64,000 bases of DNA from Bacteroidota bacterium (lineage in GTDB: Bacteria > Bacteroidota > Bacteroidia > Chitinophagales > BACL12): NCBI GenBank assembly GCA_016706865.1, contig JADJIS010000002.1, forward strand, positions 744,001 to 808,000, in the 5' to 3' direction. Below, piece after piece: positions 27,144 to 35,656 of the stretch. The notes under the pieces are model-generated. The model was given only the letters and a program-made list of their open reading frames with translations. It had not been told where the DNA came from and searched no databases. A program made the position numbers and the translations under genes. Positions within the stretch are counted from its first letter, which is position 1. Each line of letters begins with the position of its first letter.

Positions 27144-27475
27144 AGCTCTTCCCAGAATTCAGCGCCTCTTCTAGTGTGCGGTATCACAATTGTGCCCCCT
27201 ACGATATTTGCAACCGCAAAAATCTCGTAAACTTCCTCAGTTGTAACACCTAGTTCGTGACATTTGCCCAAATGATATTTTATACAATCATCACATCTCA
27301 GCACCATACTCGCCACCAATCCCAACATCTCCTTCGTTTTTACAGAAAGAGCTCCTTCGGCGTAGGTATTGGTATCGAGGTTGAAAAGACGGTTGATCAC
27401 TTTGTTTTGTTTGCCGAGGATCACATCGTTCATTTTGGAACGGTAGGTGTTAAATTCGTTTACAAGTTCGCTCAT
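27119..27475 (-). CDS. Carboxymuconolactone decarboxylase / AhpD-like protein
   Basis: 118 residues with the alkylhydroperoxidase-D-like core: SVKTKEMLGLVASMVLRCDDCIKYHLGKCHELGVTTEEVYEIFAVANIVGG, including the redox CxxC and its histidine. Members are small all-helical oxidoreductases or decarboxylases; the CxxC favours a peroxidase or thiol-redox role. The extreme C terminus (ELQAVGSGQ) is written by the repeat array of unit A, so the native end may have been replaced. It stands alone, divergent from lemA. Confidence 0.85.
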   Translation of the reverse strand: MSELVNEFNTYRSKMNDVILGKQNKVINRLFNLDTNTYAEGALSVKTKEMLGLVASMVLRCDDCIKYHLGKCHELGVTTEEVYEIFAVANIVGGTIVIPHTRRGAEFWEELQAVGSGQ

Positions 27476-27607
27476 AGCAGTATTTTGGTCAAAATTCGGG
27501 TTTGTGGGAGGAAGAACAAAATCGGTTTAAAATATTAGTGGTAAAACTGCGTCATATCCTATGTTTTAACAATTCATTCTATCTTTACGGATACAAAAAA
27601 CTAAAAT

Positions 27608-28243
27608 ATGGCAACTACTACACCAGCATCAACCACAACTAAGGCTAATCCGCGCATGGGGCGTTGGATCGGCATCGGCGTTCTTGTAATAATTGTTTTA
27701 TACGTTGTTGGCGCATACAACAAAATGGTTAGCGCCGATGAGGTAGTTAATCAGAAATGGGGAGATGTAGAATCTACCTACAAACGCCGTCTCGACCTTA
27801 TCGATAATTTGGTAAATACCGTTAAAGGAGCTGCTGATTTTGAAAAAAGCACACTTACCGAAATAGTGGAAGCCCGTGCAAAGGCGACCAGTATAAATAT
27901 TGATCCATCCACCGCAACACCTGAACAAATGGCCGCTTTTAATCAGGCACAAGGGGCAGTTAGCTCATCATTAAGCCGTTTATTGCTGGTAGTGGAGAAT
28001 TATCCAACCCTTACTGCAACTCAAAATTTTAAGGAATTACAATCACAATTGGAAGGAACCGAAAACCGTATTAATGTTGCACGCATAGATTATAATGCTG
28101 CAGTAAAAGATTTTAATACCAGAGTTAGAAAATTTCCGGGTAATTTGATCGCAGGTATTTTCGGACTGAAAACCCGTGCAACTTTTGATGCACCGGAGGA
28201 AGCAGAAACTGCACCGAAGGTTGATTTCAGCGACAATAAATAA
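27608..28243 (+). CDS. lemA: LemA family protein
   Basis: 211 residues: a short N-terminal tail, one membrane helix (about residues 19-38, IGIGVLVIIVLYVVGAYNKM) and a helical LemA domain with the signature YKRRLDLIDNLVNTVKGAADFEKSTL and NFKELQSQLEGTENRINVARIDYNAAVKDFN. The protein is exported with one anchor. It heads a three-gene operon with two TPM-domain proteins (3 bp gap, then an 8 bp overlap), a conserved trio in Bacteroidota thought to act at the envelope. A TATCTTTA box (27574-27581) may be its promoter. Confidence 0.93.
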   Translation: MATTTPASTTTKANPRMGRWIGIGVLVIIVLYVVGAYNKMVSADEVVNQKWGDVESTYKRRLDLIDNLVNTVKGAADFEKSTLTEIVEARAKATSINIDPSTATPEQMAAFNQAQGAVSSSLSRLLLVVENYPTLTATQNFKELQSQLEGTENRINVARIDYNAAVKDFNTRVRKFPGNLIAGIFGLKTRATFDAPEEAETAPKVDFSDNK

Positions 28244-28246
28244 ATA

Positions 28247-28690
28247 ATGCCAACAGCTAAATTATTTTTTTCGGAAGAAGAAAAATCCAGGATCATGCAT
28301 GCAATTGCGCAGGCAGAAAAGGCTACCTCGGGTGAAATTCGTGTGCATTTGGAAGAAAAATGTGGGGATGATGTAATTAAACGCGCCACACAAATTTTTG
28401 CTAAATTAAACATGCATAAAACGGAATTAAAAAATGGAGTATTGATATATCTTGCCGTAAAAGATAAAAAATTTGCAATCATTGGCGATGAAGGAATAAA
28501 TAATAGTGTCCCGGAAAATTTCTGGGACACTATTAAAAATAATATGGCATCCTCATTTTCGCAGGGTGATTTTTTAAATGGTATTATTGGTGCAATAAAC
28601 GAAAGTGGCGAACAACTAAAACATTTCTTTCCTTTTCATCATGCCGATGTAAATGAAGTAAGTGATGAAATATCCTTTCACGATGATTAA
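28247..28690 (+). CDS. TPM domain protein, cytoplasmic form
   Basis: 147 residues, TPM (TLP18.3/Psb32/MOLO-1) fold without signal peptide or anchor: EEEKSRIMHAIAQAEKATSGEIRVHLEEKCG, NGVLIYLAVKDKKFAIIGDEGIN. TPM domains occur in acid phosphatases and photosystem-repair proteins. The bacterial function next to LemA is unknown. Second gene of the lemA operon. Confidence 0.85.
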   Translation: MPTAKLFFSEEEKSRIMHAIAQAEKATSGEIRVHLEEKCGDDVIKRATQIFAKLNMHKTELKNGVLIYLAVKDKKFAIIGDEGINNSVPENFWDTIKNNMASSFSQGDFLNGIIGAINESGEQLKHFFPFHHADVNEVSDEISFHDD

Positions 28691-29450
28691 ACGCAGATCT
28701 GCAGGAATTTTTATTATCGGAATTTTATCGCTGATAAATATTTCGTTATACGCTCAAAATGATGATCAGCTTCCCGACAGGCCCGTACCGCCACGTTTAG
28801 TGAATGATCTGGCGGATATTATTCCGGCTGGAGAAGAGGCAAATCTTGAGAATAAATTAACTGCCTACAACGATTCTACCTCTACTCAGATTGCGGTAAT
28901 TATTATAAAAACAATTGAAGATTTTGAAATTTCTGATTATGCATATAAAATAGGCAGGAAATGGGGAGTTGGACAAAAAGATCTTGACAACGGTATTGTT
29001 TTATTGGTTGCCGTTGACGATAGAAAAATGTTCATCGCAACAGGTTATGGAACTGAATCTTATATTACCGATGCACGTGCAAGCAGAATTTATCGCGAAA
29101 TATTAACTCCTGCATTTCAACAAAATAATTATTATGGGGGTATTGATGCTGCAACTACCGAAATGATAAAATATTTAACCGGTGCATATGATGGTGAACC
29201 AATGGGAAATTCTCAAGACAAACCAAATGTTTTGGGAGTTATCATTTTAATTTTCGTTATCCTATTTATTCTCTCCAAATTTTTCCGCGGAGGAAATGGC
29301 GGAACTACTTTTGGCGGTCGCGGCACAACTTATTGGGGTGGTGGTGGATTTGGCGGATTTGGTGGAAGTGGTGGAGGTGGTGGCGGAGGTGGATTTGGAG
29401 GTTTTGGTGGTGGAGGATTTGGTGGCGGTGGTGCCGGAGGGAGTTGGTAG
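28683..29450 (+). CDS. TPM domain protein, membrane-anchored with glycine-rich tail (YgcG-like)
   Basis: 255 residues: signal peptide (IFIIGILSLINISLYAQ), periplasmic TPM domain (LVNDLADIIPAGEEANLENKL, TQIAVIIIKTIEDFEISDYAYKIGRKWGVGQKDLDNGIVLL), one C-terminal transmembrane helix (about 190-207) and a tail of GGFGG/GGGG repeats ending GGAGGSW. This layout is that of YgcG proteins. Its ATG overlaps the previous gene's stop by 8 bp. A solo CAGTGGG array begins immediately after its TAG stop. Confidence 0.9.
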   Translation: MIKRRSAGIFIIGILSLINISLYAQNDDQLPDRPVPPRLVNDLADIIPAGEEANLENKLTAYNDSTSTQIAVIIIKTIEDFEISDYAYKIGRKWGVGQKDLDNGIVLLVAVDDRKMFIATGYGTESYITDARASRIYREILTPAFQQNNYYGGIDAATTEMIKYLTGAYDGEPMGNSQDKPNVLGVIILIFVILFILSKFFRGGNGGTTFGGRGTTYWGGGGFGGFGGSGGGGGGGGFGGFGGGGFGGGGAGGSW

Positions 29451-29494
29451 GGAGTGGCCAGTCAACAGTGGGCAGTGGGCAGTTTGTAACATTG
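29451..29494 (+). repeat. Solo CAGTGGG array after the YgcG-like gene
   Basis: The array starts one base after the TAG stop and matches unit A arms (CAGTCAACAGTG, then GGGCAGTTTGTAACATTG). The following 20 bp also align loosely with the inner side of unit A's 5' array (TTCGAATT at about 29508). No four-helix-bundle gene follows, so it looks like the 5' end of a lost or not-yet-occupied unit. Confidence 0.75.
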
Positions 29495-29574
29495 GGGATT
29501 ATTACTTCGAATTGAAATTTTCGATTAACGAAAAATAAACTTCAATTTGATATGGAGGCAAGAGAGTCCTCAAA

Positions 29575-29638
29575 TTTTTATTTATGGTTTTTGTAGAACC
29601 ACAAAATTTTGTAGCGCTACAAAAACCATAAATAAAAA
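29575..29638. terminator. Long perfect palindrome between convergent genes, likely bidirectional terminator
   Basis: 22-bp inverted repeat with no mismatch: arms 29575-29596 (starting TTTTTATTTATGG) and 29617-29638. The interior carries two further small palindromes (ACAAAATTTTGT and GTAGCGCTAC). Located between the 3' ends of the YgcG-like gene and the alkyltransferase-like gene. A/T-rich flanks give U-tracts in both directions. Confidence 0.65.
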
Positions 29639-29663
29639 TAAACGATAATAGTTTGATTTGAAT

Positions 29664-30026
29664 TTATTTCCCCAATTCCAAATCCTCCAACTCCGCTGCA
29701 GGATCCCAAAACAATTTTTTAAAATCCAGCACCTGATCATTTTTTACTTTTATCTTTTCCTTTTCCAACATCAATTGCATTTTTTCGGGAGGGACAAAAT
29801 GGGCTTTGCCGGTGAGTAATCCGTTTCTGTTTACCACACGATGTGCCGGAACTTTTGGTTTTGCATTGTGTGATGCGTTCATTGCCCATCCAACCATGCG
29901 GGCACTTAATCCGGTGCCGAGATATTTGGCAATTGCTCCATAACTGCTTACTCTGCCCTTTGGAATTAATCGCACAACCTGCCAAACCAGATCAAAAAAA
30001 TTTTCTTTATTCGAATATTCCGCCAT
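29664..30026 (-). CDS. Alkyltransferase-like (ATL) DNA repair protein lacking the active cysteine
   Basis: 120 residues of the MGMT DNA-binding fold: FDLVWQVVRLIPKGRVSSYGAIAKYLG and ARMVGWAMNASHN. The methyl-acceptor motif PCHR is PAHR here (VPAHRVVNRNGLL), so it cannot accept alkyl groups. ATL proteins bind O6-alkylguanine, flip the base and hand the lesion to nucleotide excision repair. Alternative: a degenerate MGMT. Monocistronic with its own -7 box. Confidence 0.9.
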   Translation of the reverse strand: MAEYSNKENFFDLVWQVVRLIPKGRVSSYGAIAKYLGTGLSARMVGWAMNASHNAKPKVPAHRVVNRNGLLTGKAHFVPPEKMQLMLEKEKIKVKNDQVLDFKKLFWDPAAELEDLELGK

Positions 30027-30039
30027 AATATTTGTTTAT

Positions 30040-30047
30040 CAAAAATA
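30040..30047 (-). promoter_or_regulatory. Candidate -7 promoter box for the ATL gene
   Basis: Minus-strand TATTTTTG matches TAnnTTTG, 14 nt before the start codon. Confidence 0.45.
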
Positions 30048-30090
30048 GGTTTTGCTCCTTTGTTATTCAAATCAGTCAACGGAAATATTT

Positions 30091-30648
30091 ATGCCGCTAA
30101 AAATACCTTTTAAAGCCGGTTCCATCACGAATCTCACCGATGCGCGTTTTTTTGCTGCATACGAGGTTGATTATATCGGTTTTTGTTTCGATCCACAATC
30201 TCCAAACTACATTTCTCCCCAAAATGCACTCGCCATAAAAGGCTGGATACACGGGCCAAAAATAGTTGCTGAATTCGCAAATCAGGATTTGGACAATGTC
30301 CTAAATATCGTCAATTTCTTCGAACCGGATGTTTTGGAATTGGGAGATGAATATTTTGATTCAACGGGTTTAAAAATTAATAGTGATCTGCCGATAATTT
30401 TTAAAACTTCTAAGGAAAATGCGCAATTTATTTCATCTAAAAATATATTATTTATTTTATCTGAGGAAGAAAATTCATTTGATTTACCAGCACATCAATT
30501 TCCAATCATGATCGATATTACAAATAAAGAATTTGATGTTTCTAAATTTATGGGAGATGCAATTCAAATTAAAGGTGTTGCAGAAATGGAAGTGGGAGTG
30601 AGAGATTATGATGAGTTGGGGGAATTGATGGAGGGGTTGGGGGTGTAG
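30091..30648 (+). CDS. TrpF-like (phosphoribosylanthranilate isomerase fold) protein, catalytically doubtful
   Basis: 185 residues. The N-terminal half matches TrpF (GSITNLTDARFFAAYEVDYIGFCFDPQSPNYISPQNA). The catalytic cysteine of the usual KICG motif is alanine (FKAGS), the enzyme's second catalytic residue cannot be placed, and the C-terminal phosphate-binding GGL segment is missing; the chain ends in IQIKGVAEMEVGVRDYDEL. No other trp gene is nearby. It may be a non-catalytic homologue of unknown role. Start at 30091 (MPLKIPF) fits the family. The TAG stop doubles as the start of unit B. Confidence 0.7.
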   Translation: MPLKIPFKAGSITNLTDARFFAAYEVDYIGFCFDPQSPNYISPQNALAIKGWIHGPKIVAEFANQDLDNVLNIVNFFEPDVLELGDEYFDSTGLKINSDLPIIFKTSKENAQFISSKNILFILSEEENSFDLPAHQFPIMIDITNKEFDVSKFMGDAIQIKGVAEMEVGVRDYDELGELMEGLGV

Positions 30649-30730
30649 GCAGTGGCAGTATAAACAGTAGGCAGTGGCAGTATAATCAGTAGGCAGTGGC
30701 AGTAGGCAGTGGCAGTAATACAGTAGTAGT
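30646..30730. repeat. Unit B, 5' array
   Basis: Words of GTAGGCA and GTGGCA, with the compound AGTAGGCAGTGGCAGTATAA present about twice as a direct repeat, decaying to CAGTAGTAGTAT at the inner end. Inverted relative to 31235-31299. Confidence 0.85.
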
Positions 30731-30849
30731 ATCGTAGCATTGAAATATTTGGACTTAAATGTGGTGTTTTAATGTTTTTAGGGGTTTTATATAAATATTA
30801 ATTTTTTTATGATATTTGTATTTATTGTTTAACCCTTAATTTACAATAA

Positions 30850-31221
30850 ATGGCAGATTTTAAAGAACTCTACGCCTATGTTAAAGGTTTTGAGTTGGCT
30901 ATGGAAATATTCGAAATTTCTAAAAAATTTCCGATTGAAGAAAAATATTCATTAACCGACCAGATTAGAAGATCATCGCGAAGTGTATGTGCAAATATTG
31001 GCGAGGCCTACCGAAAAAGGCGATATAAAAACCATTTCATATCAAAGCTCTCAGATAGTGATGCTGAAAACTCTGAAACACAGATATGGTTAGAATTTGC
31101 ATTCAAGTGTAATTATATTGATGAAGCCACTTTTCAGAGACTTAATGAAAAATCTCTTGAAGTAGGCAAATTAATAAACAACATGATAAATAACGCAGAT
31201 AAATTTATTTCCTATAAATAA
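30850..31221 (+). CDS. Four-helix-bundle protein (S23/IVP family), subfamily 1, unit B
   Basis: 123 residues. Close paralogue of the gene at 26484-26870: shared MADFK-LYAY, DQIRRSSRS, RKRRY-NHFISKL and DSDAENSETQ. Substitutions are spread along the chain and the reading frame is intact, which suggests selection on the protein. The motif TTTAACCCTTAA ends 10 nt before the ATG, with TATTG just upstream as in unit A. No promoter box fits the consensus, so expression may depend on read-through from the TrpF-like gene. Confidence 0.88.
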   Translation: MADFKELYAYVKGFELAMEIFEISKKFPIEEKYSLTDQIRRSSRSVCANIGEAYRKRRYKNHFISKLSDSDAENSETQIWLEFAFKCNYIDEATFQRLNEKSLEVGKLINNMINNADKFISYK

Positions 31222-31234
31222 ACACAATTACGTT

Positions 31235-31299
31235 ACTGCCTACTGCCGCTGCCACTGCCAACTGCCTACTGCCACTGCCACTGCCACTGCCACTGCCTA
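31235..31299. repeat. Unit B, 3' array overlapping the trmB stop codon
   Basis: Runs of CACTGC and TACTGC words (about ten 6-7 bp units), the reverse complement of the 5' array. The last bases supply the TAG stop codon of trmB. Confidence 0.85.
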
Positions 31300-31983
31300 C
31301 TCTAAATAAAAGGCAACATACTTAATCACCTTCCCCTCCGCCAAATGCATCCCCTCATAATACGTTTTAATTTCTAAAAAAGGATGAGGAAGAGGTTTGG
31401 AATAAATATCATCATCGGAATAAATTAATTTTAATTTTAGTTGATCAATAGTATCCAAAGTAAACTGATACAAAGTGGGATCATCTGTTTTTAAATGAAT
31501 TATTCCGCCGGGTATTAATATTTTTTTGTAGTAATTTAAAAATCTTTCGCTGGTTAATCTTTTTTGATCCTTGCCTTTTTTTAAATGTGGATCGGGAAAG
31601 GTGATCCAAATTTCATTTACTTCCTTTGGTTCGAAAAAGGTGGAAATAATATTAATATCTGTTCTTAAAAAAAATGCATTTATTATTTTTTGATCCAGTG
31701 CTCTTTTTGCACCGCGATGCATCCGGTTGCCTTTCACATCTACACCAATAAAATTTTTTGTTTTATCGGCAATTGCCATCTCGCAGGTATATTCTCCTTT
31801 TCCACATGCAAGTTCTAAAACAATGGGATTGGAATTTTTAAAAATTTGGGAATTCCATTTTCCCCTCGGATCTACCAATTGTTTTTCATGATCAAGTAGA
31901 ACTGGATCAAGAAAATCGTAGTTCTGCAAAACATTCTCAAAAGTATCCAACTCGGCAAAACGCTGTAATTTGCTTTTTCGCAT
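31297..31983 (-). CDS. trmB: tRNA (guanine-N7-)-methyltransferase TrmB
   Basis: Methylates G46 in the variable loop of many tRNAs. 228 residues with SAM motif I VLELACGKGEYTCEMA, motif II GVDVKGNRMHRGAKRAL and the TrmB hallmark WITFPDPHLKKGKDQKRLTSERFL. The N terminus (MRKSKLQRFAELDTFENVLQ) is usual in Bacteroidota. The gene ends in the repeat array of unit B and is divergent from the permease gene. Confidence 0.95.
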   Translation of the reverse strand: MRKSKLQRFAELDTFENVLQNYDFLDPVLLDHEKQLVDPRGKWNSQIFKNSNPIVLELACGKGEYTCEMAIADKTKNFIGVDVKGNRMHRGAKRALDQKIINAFFLRTDINIISTFFEPKEVNEIWITFPDPHLKKGKDQKRLTSERFLNYYKKILIPGGIIHLKTDDPTLYQFTLDTIDQLKLKLIYSDDDIYSKPLPHPFLEIKTYYEGMHLAEGKVIKYVAFYLE

Positions 31984-32123
31984 CTTGCAAAATAATTATT
32001 AAATATGCTATCAAACAAACCATAGGCATTATTATTATCGATTGTCTTATAATTTTTTAACAATTCGCATATTTGAAAACTTGAGCATTAATACATACAT
32101 TTAAGCCGACAACCGGAGCCCAT

Positions 32124-33794
32124 ATGAATAAACTATTCAGAAAAAAATCCATTTCTTCCGTTCTCCAAAATTTAGATGTTGCCGACGATATTGATAAAAG
32201 TTCGGGTCTGCATCGCACCCTATCTGTTCGCGACCTTACCTTTTTCGGTATTGCTGCCATTATTGGTGCCGGTAGTTTCAGCAGTATGGGAGCGGCTTGC
32301 GCAAGTGGAGGACCGGGTGTTATAATACTTTTTGTGATATGCGGAATTGCCTGCGGATTTACTGCCATGTGTTATGCAGAATTTGCCTCCCGTATTCCGG
32401 TTGCAGGGTCGGCTTACACCTATGCTTACACCTCTTTTGGAGAAATAGTTGCGTGGATAATCGGATGGGCACTTTTGATGGAATATTCAATAGGTAATAT
32501 ATATGTTGCATTTGCCTGGAGCGATTATTTCGAAAACCTTTTAAATGTGATCGGAGTTGATCTTCCCGCTTGGTTAACATCAAATTACAGAAGTGCACAT
32601 GCAGAATTGGGTGCTGCATGGAATACAAGTCCGGTAATTGGAGGACTACACATCATATTCGATCTTCCTGCTTTAATGATCAATATTTTAATTACCTGGT
32701 TGGTTTACGTTGGAGTTCGGGAAAGCAGAAATATTACCAATATCATGGTGGTTATTAAATTATCTATCATTGTTTTAATAATTCTTGTGGGAATATTTTA
32801 TCTGGATATAGATAATTGGACACCAATTAATGATGATGGTGTAAGAAGTTTTATGCCTGAAGGATTTAAAGGAGTAATGGCAGGAGTGGCAGCTGTATTT
32901 TTTGCTTATATCGGTTTTGATGCTGTAAGTACCATGGCGGAAGAAAGTAAAAATCCGCAACGCGACCTTCCCAGAGGTATGATCTATTCACTAGTAATAT
33001 GTACATCTATATATATAGTGTTAGCATTAGTTCTTACAGGAATGGCATATTATAAAGACCTTGCAGTTGGAGATCCACTTGCAGAAGTTTTCAGACTAAA
33101 TGATGTTGGTTGGATGGAAACCCTTATCTCCGTATGTGCCGTAGCAGCCATGACGAGCGTAATTCTCGTTTTCCAAATGGGTCAGCCGCGCATATGGATG
33201 AGCATGAGCCGCGATGGATTATTGCCTAAAAAATTCGAAAAAATTCATCCCAAATATAAAACACCTTCCTTCGCAACTATTGTCACCGGTTTGGTGGTTG
33301 GAATTCCGATATTATTTACGGATGAAACTTTTGTGCTCGATTTTACCAGCATCGCAACCTTATTTGCATTTGTATTGGTATGCGGAGGAATTTTATTAAT
33401 TCCTAGAAGGGAAAAAGAAAAGGGCAGATTTCACATGCCTTATTTTAATGCAAAACTTATATATCCGGCAATTATTTTAGGATCAATTGTTATTTTGGCT
33501 GTAGCCGCAAAAAGTTATTTCCCCGATCTATTTAACATTCAGTCAGGTGCCAGCGATATTACCTATAAGATCAGCACTTTAATATTCTGGTTACTGTGTA
33601 TAGTGTTAGCCGTTTTTGCATTTGTAAAAAACTGGTCATTAATTCCATTGCTGGGCGTAACTTCCTGTTTATACCTATTAACGGGTATGACAGCCAAAAA
33701 CTGGCTCTGGTTTTTCATTTGGTTCGGTTTGGGTTTGATAGTATATTTTCTTTACAGCCGAAAAAACAGCAAACTCAATGCAGAAAAGGCATGA
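32124..33794 (+). CDS. APC family amino acid permease (cationic amino acid transporter-like)
   Basis: 556 residues with 12-14 hydrophobic segments. APC hallmarks: the first unwound helix GIAAIIGAGSFSS, the conserved SGGPGVIILFVICGIACGFTAMCYAEFASRIPVAGSAYTYAY, and GFDAVSTMAEESKNPQRDLPRG. The layout resembles the CAT/YfnA group, which imports cationic or neutral amino acids with protons. It is followed in the same direction by three peptide transporters, so the 32-39 kb stretch is a nitrogen-compound uptake block. Confidence 0.9.
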   Translation: MNKLFRKKSISSVLQNLDVADDIDKSSGLHRTLSVRDLTFFGIAAIIGAGSFSSMGAACASGGPGVIILFVICGIACGFTAMCYAEFASRIPVAGSAYTYAYTSFGEIVAWIIGWALLMEYSIGNIYVAFAWSDYFENLLNVIGVDLPAWLTSNYRSAHAELGAAWNTSPVIGGLHIIFDLPALMINILITWLVYVGVRESRNITNIMVVIKLSIIVLIILVGIFYLDIDNWTPINDDGVRSFMPEGFKGVMAGVAAVFFAYIGFDAVSTMAEESKNPQRDLPRGMIYSLVICTSIYIVLALVLTGMAYYKDLAVGDPLAEVFRLNDVGWMETLISVCAVAAMTSVILVFQMGQPRIWMSMSRDGLLPKKFEKIHPKYKTPSFATIVTGLVVGIPILFTDETFVLDFTSIATLFAFVLVCGGILLIPRREKEKGRFHMPYFNAKLIYPAIILGSIVILAVAAKSYFPDLFNIQSGASDITYKISTLIFWLLCIVLAVFAFVKNWSLIPLLGVTSCLYLLTGMTAKNWLWFFIWFGLGLIVYFLYSRKNSKLNAEKA

Positions 33795-33886
33795 TTTTAG
33801 GTTGCCGGTAACAAAGCATAACAGAAGTAAAACTTTTCCCTTTCAAAAACATTTTTATCTTTAGCCACCAATAAAACAGGATACTT

Positions 33887-35623
33887 ATGAGCCAACCAAG
33901 GTCACCTTTACATCCAAAAGGACTCTATGTGCTCTTCTTTACGGAGATGTGGGAGCGATTTGGATTCTATTTAATGATTGGAATTTTTGCCTTGTATATG
34001 AAGGATGCCTGGGAAAATGGCGGAATGGGCTTTGTAGATGCAAAAAAATCTGATGTTTACGGTACTTATATTGGATTGGTTTATTTAACACCCTTTATTG
34101 GCGGTTTATTAGCAGATAGAATACTGGGATACAGGAAAGCTATATTTATTGGAGGAGCATTGATGGCAATAGGGTATTTCGGATTAAGTATTCATAACGA
34201 GACGGCATTCTATATTTCTCTTCTGTTCATTATTTTAGGTAATGGATTCTTTAAGCCGAATATTTCTACCATGGTTGGGAATTTATACAACGATGAAAAG
34301 TATAAGGCAAACAAAGACAGCGGTTACAATATTTTTTATATGGGGATCAATATCGGAGCTTTTGTCTGCAATTTTGTCGCTGCCTATTTAAGGATCGAAT
34401 ACGGTTGGAGTTGGGCATTTGCTGCTGCAGGTTTTGGAATGATAATCTGCCTTATTATTTTTTATGCAGGAACCAAACATATAAAATCAGCTGATGTATT
34501 AAAACCCGCTCAGCCGGGAGATATGAGTGTTGGAAAAATATTTGCCGTTGTGTTATTACCTATGCTACTCTTTGGTTTAATTGGTTATTTTATTAAAGGA
34601 GTAACAGGTCCTGAAAATGAAAAAGGAAATATTTTTGGAACTGATACCAACGATGCCTTCTTATTTGGTTGTATCCCAGTAATTACTTTTTTTGTGATGC
34701 TGATGTTGCGTGCGAATAAAGAAGATAAAAGACCTATTGCCGCATTATTATCGGTTTATGCTTGTCTGGTAATTTTCTGGGCAGTATTTCACCAAAATGG
34801 CGATGCGCTTACAACATGGGCGGAAAAATATTCCAATAGAAAAGTGCCAACTGCCTTAGAAGGCACTGCATCCACACTCAAACTTGCACAAACATTTACC
34901 TATGATAAAACAATTGATCTTCCAGAAGCTCAATTTAAATTATATACAGATAGTTTAAGGGCTGAGAGACAAAAATTTACTGATTCTGGAAATAAAGATG
35001 CAGAAAAAGAAATAAATGACCTTATTATTAATAGAGAAAAAACCAGAGAATATTTTCAAACCTTGCCTGCTGAAAAAAGGCCTCCTGAAGGTGGTGATTA
35101 TCTTGCGTATTCGGCAAACATCTATCAATCTGTAAATCCATTTTGGGTTATATTGCTAACACCGGTTGTAGTTGGAATTTTCGGATTCTTAAAACGCAGA
35201 GGCAAAGAACCTACAACACCTACAAAAATTGCGATCGGACTTTTAATTACAGGTTTATCTGCATGGGTAATGGTAGCAGCCGTTAATGCAACTGATCTCG
35301 AATCGGATAAGGCAAGCATTTATTGGTTGTATGGAACTTATTGTGTAATTACTTTTGGTGAATTGTGTTTATCTCCGATGGGCCTATCACTTGTAAGTAA
35401 ATTGGCACCTCAACGCCTTACAGCGCTCATGATGGGGGGATTTTTCCTTTCTACATCGGTGGGAAATAAACTCGCAGGAATTTTATCGAGCAATTTTGAA
35501 AAAATAGATAATAAAGCTGATTTTTTTATGACCAACGTTTTTCTTGCAGTTGCTGCAGCCGCAATGATGTTTATTTTATTGCGTTTTTTAAATCGGGTTA
35601 TGAAAGAAAAAAATGTTGATTGA
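33887..35623 (+). CDS. POT/PTR2 family proton-dependent oligopeptide transporter, paralogue 1
   Basis: 578 residues, 12-14 membrane helices. The POT signature EMWERFGFYLM is in the first helix (proton/peptide-binding ExxERF), with FYMGINIGAFVCNFVAAYLR in helix 4-5 and GELCLSPMGLSLVSKLAPQRL later. A soluble insertion of about 100 residues (roughly 310-415) lies between two helices, as in other long bacterial POTs. A TATCTTTA box near 33856 may be the promoter. Next paralogue begins 33 bp after the stop. Confidence 0.93.
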   Translation: MSQPRSPLHPKGLYVLFFTEMWERFGFYLMIGIFALYMKDAWENGGMGFVDAKKSDVYGTYIGLVYLTPFIGGLLADRILGYRKAIFIGGALMAIGYFGLSIHNETAFYISLLFIILGNGFFKPNISTMVGNLYNDEKYKANKDSGYNIFYMGINIGAFVCNFVAAYLRIEYGWSWAFAAAGFGMIICLIIFYAGTKHIKSADVLKPAQPGDMSVGKIFAVVLLPMLLFGLIGYFIKGVTGPENEKGNIFGTDTNDAFLFGCIPVITFFVMLMLRANKEDKRPIAALLSVYACLVIFWAVFHQNGDALTTWAEKYSNRKVPTALEGTASTLKLAQTFTYDKTIDLPEAQFKLYTDSLRAERQKFTDSGNKDAEKEINDLIINREKTREYFQTLPAEKRPPEGGDYLAYSANIYQSVNPFWVILLTPVVVGIFGFLKRRGKEPTTPTKIAIGLLITGLSAWVMVAAVNATDLESDKASIYWLYGTYCVITFGELCLSPMGLSLVSKLAPQRLTALMMGGFFLSTSVGNKLAGILSSNFEKIDNKADFFMTNVFLAVAAAAMMFILLRFLNRVMKEKNVD

Positions 35624-35656
35624 TAATAATTAAATTTAATCACCAAAAAATAAAAT

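Larger units (their letters stand above)
30646..31299 (+). mobile_element. Unit B: four-helix-bundle gene between inverted GGCAGT arrays
   Basis: About 0.65 kb. The 5' array begins at the TAG stop of the TrpF-like gene, and the 3' array ends in the TAG stop of trmB on the other strand. The unit therefore fills the whole space between two convergent genes and touches both stop codons. The repeat words (GGCAGT, AGGCAGT) differ from unit A by about one base, and the enclosed gene is a close paralogue of unit A's. Confidence 0.6.

Noticed and set aside
29262..29538. Open frames over the glycine-rich tail of the YgcG-like gene
   Set aside because: Low-complexity GGN repeats stay open in several frames; composition (Thr/Ser or Val/Asp runs) shows they are shadows.
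30646..31299. CRISPR array suggested by regularly repeated GGCAGT words
   Set aside because: Repeat units are 6-7 bp with no spacers and no cas genes are nearby; these are short-period tandem arrays.
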